From the NCBI GenBank assembly GCA_020634875.1, contig JACKAX010000018.1:1-64000 (forward strand): a DNA stretch of 64,000 nt, given 5' to 3'. Positions 62,101-64,000 of the stretch are shown piece after piece. The notes below the pieces were generated by a model. The model did not search any database. It saw only the letters and a program-made list of their open reading frames with translations, and was not told the DNA's origin. Each line of letters opens with the position of its first letter. The stretch's first letter is position 1. The position numbers and the translations under genes were made by a program. The stretch comes from Anaerolineales bacterium (GTDB lineage: Bacteria > Chloroflexota > Anaerolineae > Anaerolineales > JABWBV01).

Positions 62101-62595
62101 CGCTTCCGTAAACGTTAAACGCGTAGGAGTTTCCCCATTTGGCCCCATCGTATAAATTTCATAGTTATCATCCCGATAAGAAACAAAGACGATTTTCGTG
62201 GCCCCACGATTGAAATGAGGATAAATGTCCGGGCCGGAGGTAAAGGTAAGTTGCGTTTTGGGGAAAGGATAATGGTAAGGATCATAACCATTCCCTTTAA
62301 AAATTTCCCAACTCCCGCTTATATATTTTTGCATCACAATACCTGTCCACTCGCTCGCGGTTTCAGGCGCGCTTGGAGCCAAATTCTCCAGCGGGGTGGA
62401 TGTTTCTTGTGCTTGCAAAAAGATTGCTTCATCCCCCACCCACGCGGGATAACTGGCCCGCTTCGCCGCCAACGCCTCCGCGACGAGCGCGTCAGGAACA
62501 GGTGTTGGCGCAGGCGTTTCCGCTGCACCCGAACGAATCGGGATCAGAATAATCACCATTAACAAACCCAACAGGATCAACAACATTTTTTTCAT
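59104..62595 (-). CDS. Giant exported protein: PD40 propeller, FNIII/Ig modules, IPT domain, C-terminal FIPTVMR
   Basis: 1163 residues from ATG 62595 (MKKMLLILLGLLMVIILIPI); GGAGG lies five bases upstream, and the reading from 62607 lacks support. The N-terminal half has TolB-like PD40 repeats (FNRGATKIVFVSYRDDNYEI, WSADGNKIVFVSARDENAEI, LSPDGSQIGWLQ). Then an Ig-like module, a second propeller-like part (FSYLLDLVLDSNGILHFAWG and similar), a jelly-roll and an IPT/TIG domain (PTLITITGENFLEGATARLN). The protein ends NIIFIPTVMR. Likely surface adhesin or scaffold; no active site seen. Transcribed separately from the glycan operon by a terminator. Confidence 0.85.
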   Translation of the reverse strand: MKKMLLILLGLLMVIILIPIRSGAAETPAPTPVPDALVAEALAAKRASYPAWVGDEAIFLQAQETSTPLENLAPSAPETASEWTGIVMQKYISGSWEIFKGNGYDPYHYPFPKTQLTFTSGPDIYPHFNRGATKIVFVSYRDDNYEIYTMGPNGETPTRLTFTEAVDSQPQWSADGNKIVFVSARDENAEIYLMNADGSGQTRLTNFPNSDIYPTLSPDGSQIGWLQVTDYGAAVWVMNADGTNAHPISPWFPYAQHLTWSPDGAWLAWDGDFTGDGWNEIALIRPDGTDLMQVSPSGGYLYDIWMNSWLIDAQKLLQNYVSYSVYNNQLYFNGTALSILSFNGEYSYVIDTGGPYDITLNYDAQSLDPFAPISQVLSLPRYSPADGFTVNWFGSDVGVSGLWNIDVQTRLGSSGSWMNWLTDFQPGSWNFIGDPGTTIYFRSQAIDNAENLESWPEGNGDTFTTLYSWYLKGQVFDNRGINLPAPTVNVSPQALNNDLASISGDFIRYHAAPASTIEVHEPGFASALPTNLVGNQNINYFWTLSPEDNQISNGDFETNGLASWGVTGLLSTTQTAENFHLGEASVRLGQPALSGKGHNISNTEQSSTEPRIVRTPDNILHAIWCDKTDIPGDPSPNVVDIFYSSKAPGLPWTSPILVSSTPHPNEAYAPNLVVDLDGTLHLVWIESVYPYSGAYGLGELKYAYKPLGGTWSTPLVLDQNTNNWYYFDTARMVMDSMGGLHVTWATGNHGKFYLYKPQDGNWTPSLELSSASGFLGMAIDNNDQIYVAWMSTFLYFITKPAGGSWGAVQTNEDIRGSYLLAQPNPAGGIFIFFEGEENDNTPYNNSYLVELDADGNASPAEQVTTTGNFSYLLDLVLDSNGILHFAWGEDSYRSGFEHLNLYRQRFPDGTWSPPVLLTHSGSAYVIRNLDIWTDSNGKIQTVWGMMLNFYNTEPDIYYAELDPSQPAKASLSQVINLDQNTLHKPTLSFVYQQKTPVNWMSSPAFEVRINQTVVYSNNVSIEDWTHTWIDLSPWLSQTVTFTFQTTYDPAYGFSYVYLDDITVSSWLTPVPTSVDVTHLTLLNVPTLITITGENFLEGATARLNDTPLQNVQWLDEHTLQATIPANLPPGTYHLWVTNPGGQASVLANAVLAGNIIFIPTVMR

Positions 62596-62756
62596 TTCAG
62601 CCTCCAAAAATCTTCAATTTTGAGAAATGGTGAGGTCAACGACACTCTCCCACCTGGAGAAAATTTACCGCCCAGGTGTTCAAATTATCTCCCCATGCTA
62701 ATTTTTCAACAAGAGAAAGATTAATATCAAAAATTTCATCGGGGAACTTAAAGAGA

Positions 62757-62790
62757 AAAACGCGGGTTATGAACCCGCGTTTCGCAAATA
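62757..62790 (-). terminator. Terminator after the haem-copper-like gene
   Basis: AAACGCGGGTTCAT pairs with AACCCGCGTTT on the minus strand, followed by TTTCTC. Confidence 0.85.
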
Positions 62791-62797
62791 TTTCGCA

Positions 62798-64000
62798 TCA
62801 CACATTCAACACAGGCACACCCTCCTCACCCTGCCCCTGCACAACCCGCCACAACTCCACCCCCAACGGGATTAACGCCAGCACCCAAAACGTGTACGCC
62901 ACCCCCTGCAAAACCCCAAACGCGCCGGGTACAAAAATCGAAACCCACAAAAACACGCCTCCCAAATGCACCGTCACCAGACTGAACCAACTCCCGCCCA
63001 ACCGCGCCTCATCCGGCTTGAAATACAAACGGAAAAAGTACGGCACTATCGCCATCCCAAACTGCAACACCCACCCGTAAATCAACGCTTGCGGCGCATT
63101 TTGCTCAATCGTCACCGTCGGAAACCCAGGCACCTTCAAAATAATCATCGGCGCCATCATGATCGGGACAATAATCCACACATACGCCGTTACCAGTTGC
63201 CAGATCCCCGGCGTCCATGCGCGGCGGTCACCCAGCAGGGGTTTCACCATGTTTGCCACCAGCCAAAACGTAGCTGATAGATGCAGGACCAATCCTGGGA
63301 TGGTGAAAGCGAGCAACCCCGTCCACGGCCCAAGGATCAACCCCAACGCCCCAATCGTCATCATCCAATAAATCGGCGTCACCGAACGGGGCCACGCCAG
63401 GGAACGCCCTGTAAATTTCGGATACAAATCCACCATCCACCCGGCAAACACCAGCGACATCAGCCCCCAGTTATTCGCGTGGATATGCGCCTCAATCGGC
63501 GACTTGATCCCCAAAAGATTGCTCCACCCCAAATAAATCCCCGTCCCGATGATGATCCCGACCAGAAAATACGCCACCCCCGTCACGTAAAATTTGCGCC
63601 CAAGGTGGGGATCACCCCCCTCCGCACTCGCGCGGGCCGCCCCGCCGCGCATCTGGGATAACTGCACCGTCAACAACGTCGCCGCGGCGAAGATCAACGT
63701 CCCGCCCGCGAAAATCACATAGATATTCAAAATTGGCATCCCCAGCAACAACACCGGAATCCCCGCGTTGAGCAGCAGCCAGATATCCCAACGAAACTTC
63801 GGCTGGGCCTGACGCGTGCGCGCCGCCACCAACCAGGGCAGCACGGCAAACACCGCCTGCGTCACGATCCCCAGCGTGATGAAATGTACGCGCAACCAAC
63901 GCACCCCGTTCATCACGGGAAACAGGTTGTAATTGATCAGCGCAATGTCAAACGCCTGAAAGATCGCCAAAACGACATAGACAAGAATGGTTAAAAAATA
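62798..64000 (-). CDS. Haem-copper oxidase subunit I-like (NnrS/CcoN-like) membrane protein, 5' end cut by the window
   Basis: At least 400 residues and about 12 membrane helices. The reading continues upstream of the TTG at 63970 without a stop to the window edge (YFLTILVYVVLAIFQAFDIA), so the true start lies outside. Histidines typical of subunit I-like proteins are seen in WLRVHFITLGIV, EAHIHANNWGLMSLVF and LVLHLSATFW. The low-spin haem region fits, but the H-x3-Y-H-H copper site of true oxidases is not seen, so an NnrS- or NorB-like role is likelier than proton-pumping oxidase. The window ends before any partner gene. Confidence 0.68.
   Translation of the reverse strand, partial: YFLTILVYVVLAIFQAFDIALINYNLFPVMNGVRWLRVHFITLGIVTQAVFAVLPWLVAARTRQAQPKFRWDIWLLLNAGIPVLLLGMPILNIYVIFAGGTLIFAAATLLTVQLSQMRGGAARASAEGGDPHLGRKFYVTGVAYFLVGIIIGTGIYLGWSNLLGIKSPIEAHIHANNWGLMSLVFAGWMVDLYPKFTGRSLAWPRSVTPIYWMMTIGALGLILGPWTGLLAFTIPGLVLHLSATFWLVANMVKPLLGDRRAWTPGIWQLVTAYVWIIVPIMMAPMIILKVPGFPTVTIEQNAPQALIYGWVLQFGMAIVPYFFRLYFKPDEARLGGSWFSLVTVHLGGVFLWVSIFVPGAFGVLQGVAYTFWVLALIPLGVELWRVVQGQGEEGVPVLNV

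Overview
The window looks like a chromosomal segment of a Chloroflexota bacterium, most likely Anaerolineae-like. The reasons are indirect: many exported proteins with Thr/Pro-rich linkers, beta-propellers on regulators, TTG/GTG starts mixed with starts lacking a Shine-Dalgarno (SD) site, and gene neighbourhoods I associate with that phylum. No rRNA, tRNA, CRISPR array, prophage or intact insertion sequence was seen. Taxonomy is inferred from gene style only.

Layout. 1-6.0 kb: start of a B12-binding radical SAM gene, a DUF2236/MpaB-type oxygenase, a polytopic membrane protein, and a response regulator with its sensor kinase. 6.0-8.7 kb: an ECF sigma factor with an anti-sigma factor carrying a WD40 propeller outside the membrane. 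9-12.5 kb: glnA and an ABC exporter. 12.7-18.3 kb: two secreted proteins, an EamA transporter, a second ECF sigma operon, a stand-alone 5'-3' exonuclease and a decayed HAD gene. 18.4-22.8 kb: guaB, osmC, an aldo/keto reductase and an inositol monophosphatase-like gene. 22.8-30 kb: a secreted beta-helix protein, a Ser/Thr kinase, an amidohydrolase-CYTH fusion and cinA. 30-34 kb: moaC-moaD-moaE, a small membrane protein, thrC and fabF. 34-39.6 kb: a lipoprotein, a structured element, then rnc-smc. 39.6-45 kb: a secreted seven-repeat propeller, a divergent membrane-anchored LuxR-Kelch regulator preceded by a leader peptide, a repeat-built surface protein and a lipoprotein. 45-59 kb: a glycan cluster; a tightly coupled minus-strand operon runs from a large M23-domain exported protein through GT2, a GT-C-like membrane protein, two GT4 enzymes and an FAD-oxidoreductase-GT2 fusion, and it converges on a propeller-methyltransferase pair. 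59-64 kb: a giant PD40/IPT exported protein and a haem-copper-oxidase-like membrane protein cut by the window edge.

Three themes stand out. (1) Several exported proteins share a short motif of the form aromatic/aliphatic-[LIV]-P-x-[VIA]-x-R, three times at the extreme C-terminus, once after a Thr/Pro linker and once just after the signal peptide; one owner heads the glycosyltransferase operon. It could be an undescribed sorting or anchoring signal. (2) Palindromic or tandem-word repeats lie between genes and also sit in frame inside at least six protein genes, including a kinase ATPase domain and an ABC ATPase. (3) Two transcription regulators put a beta-propeller outside the membrane as a presumed sensor.
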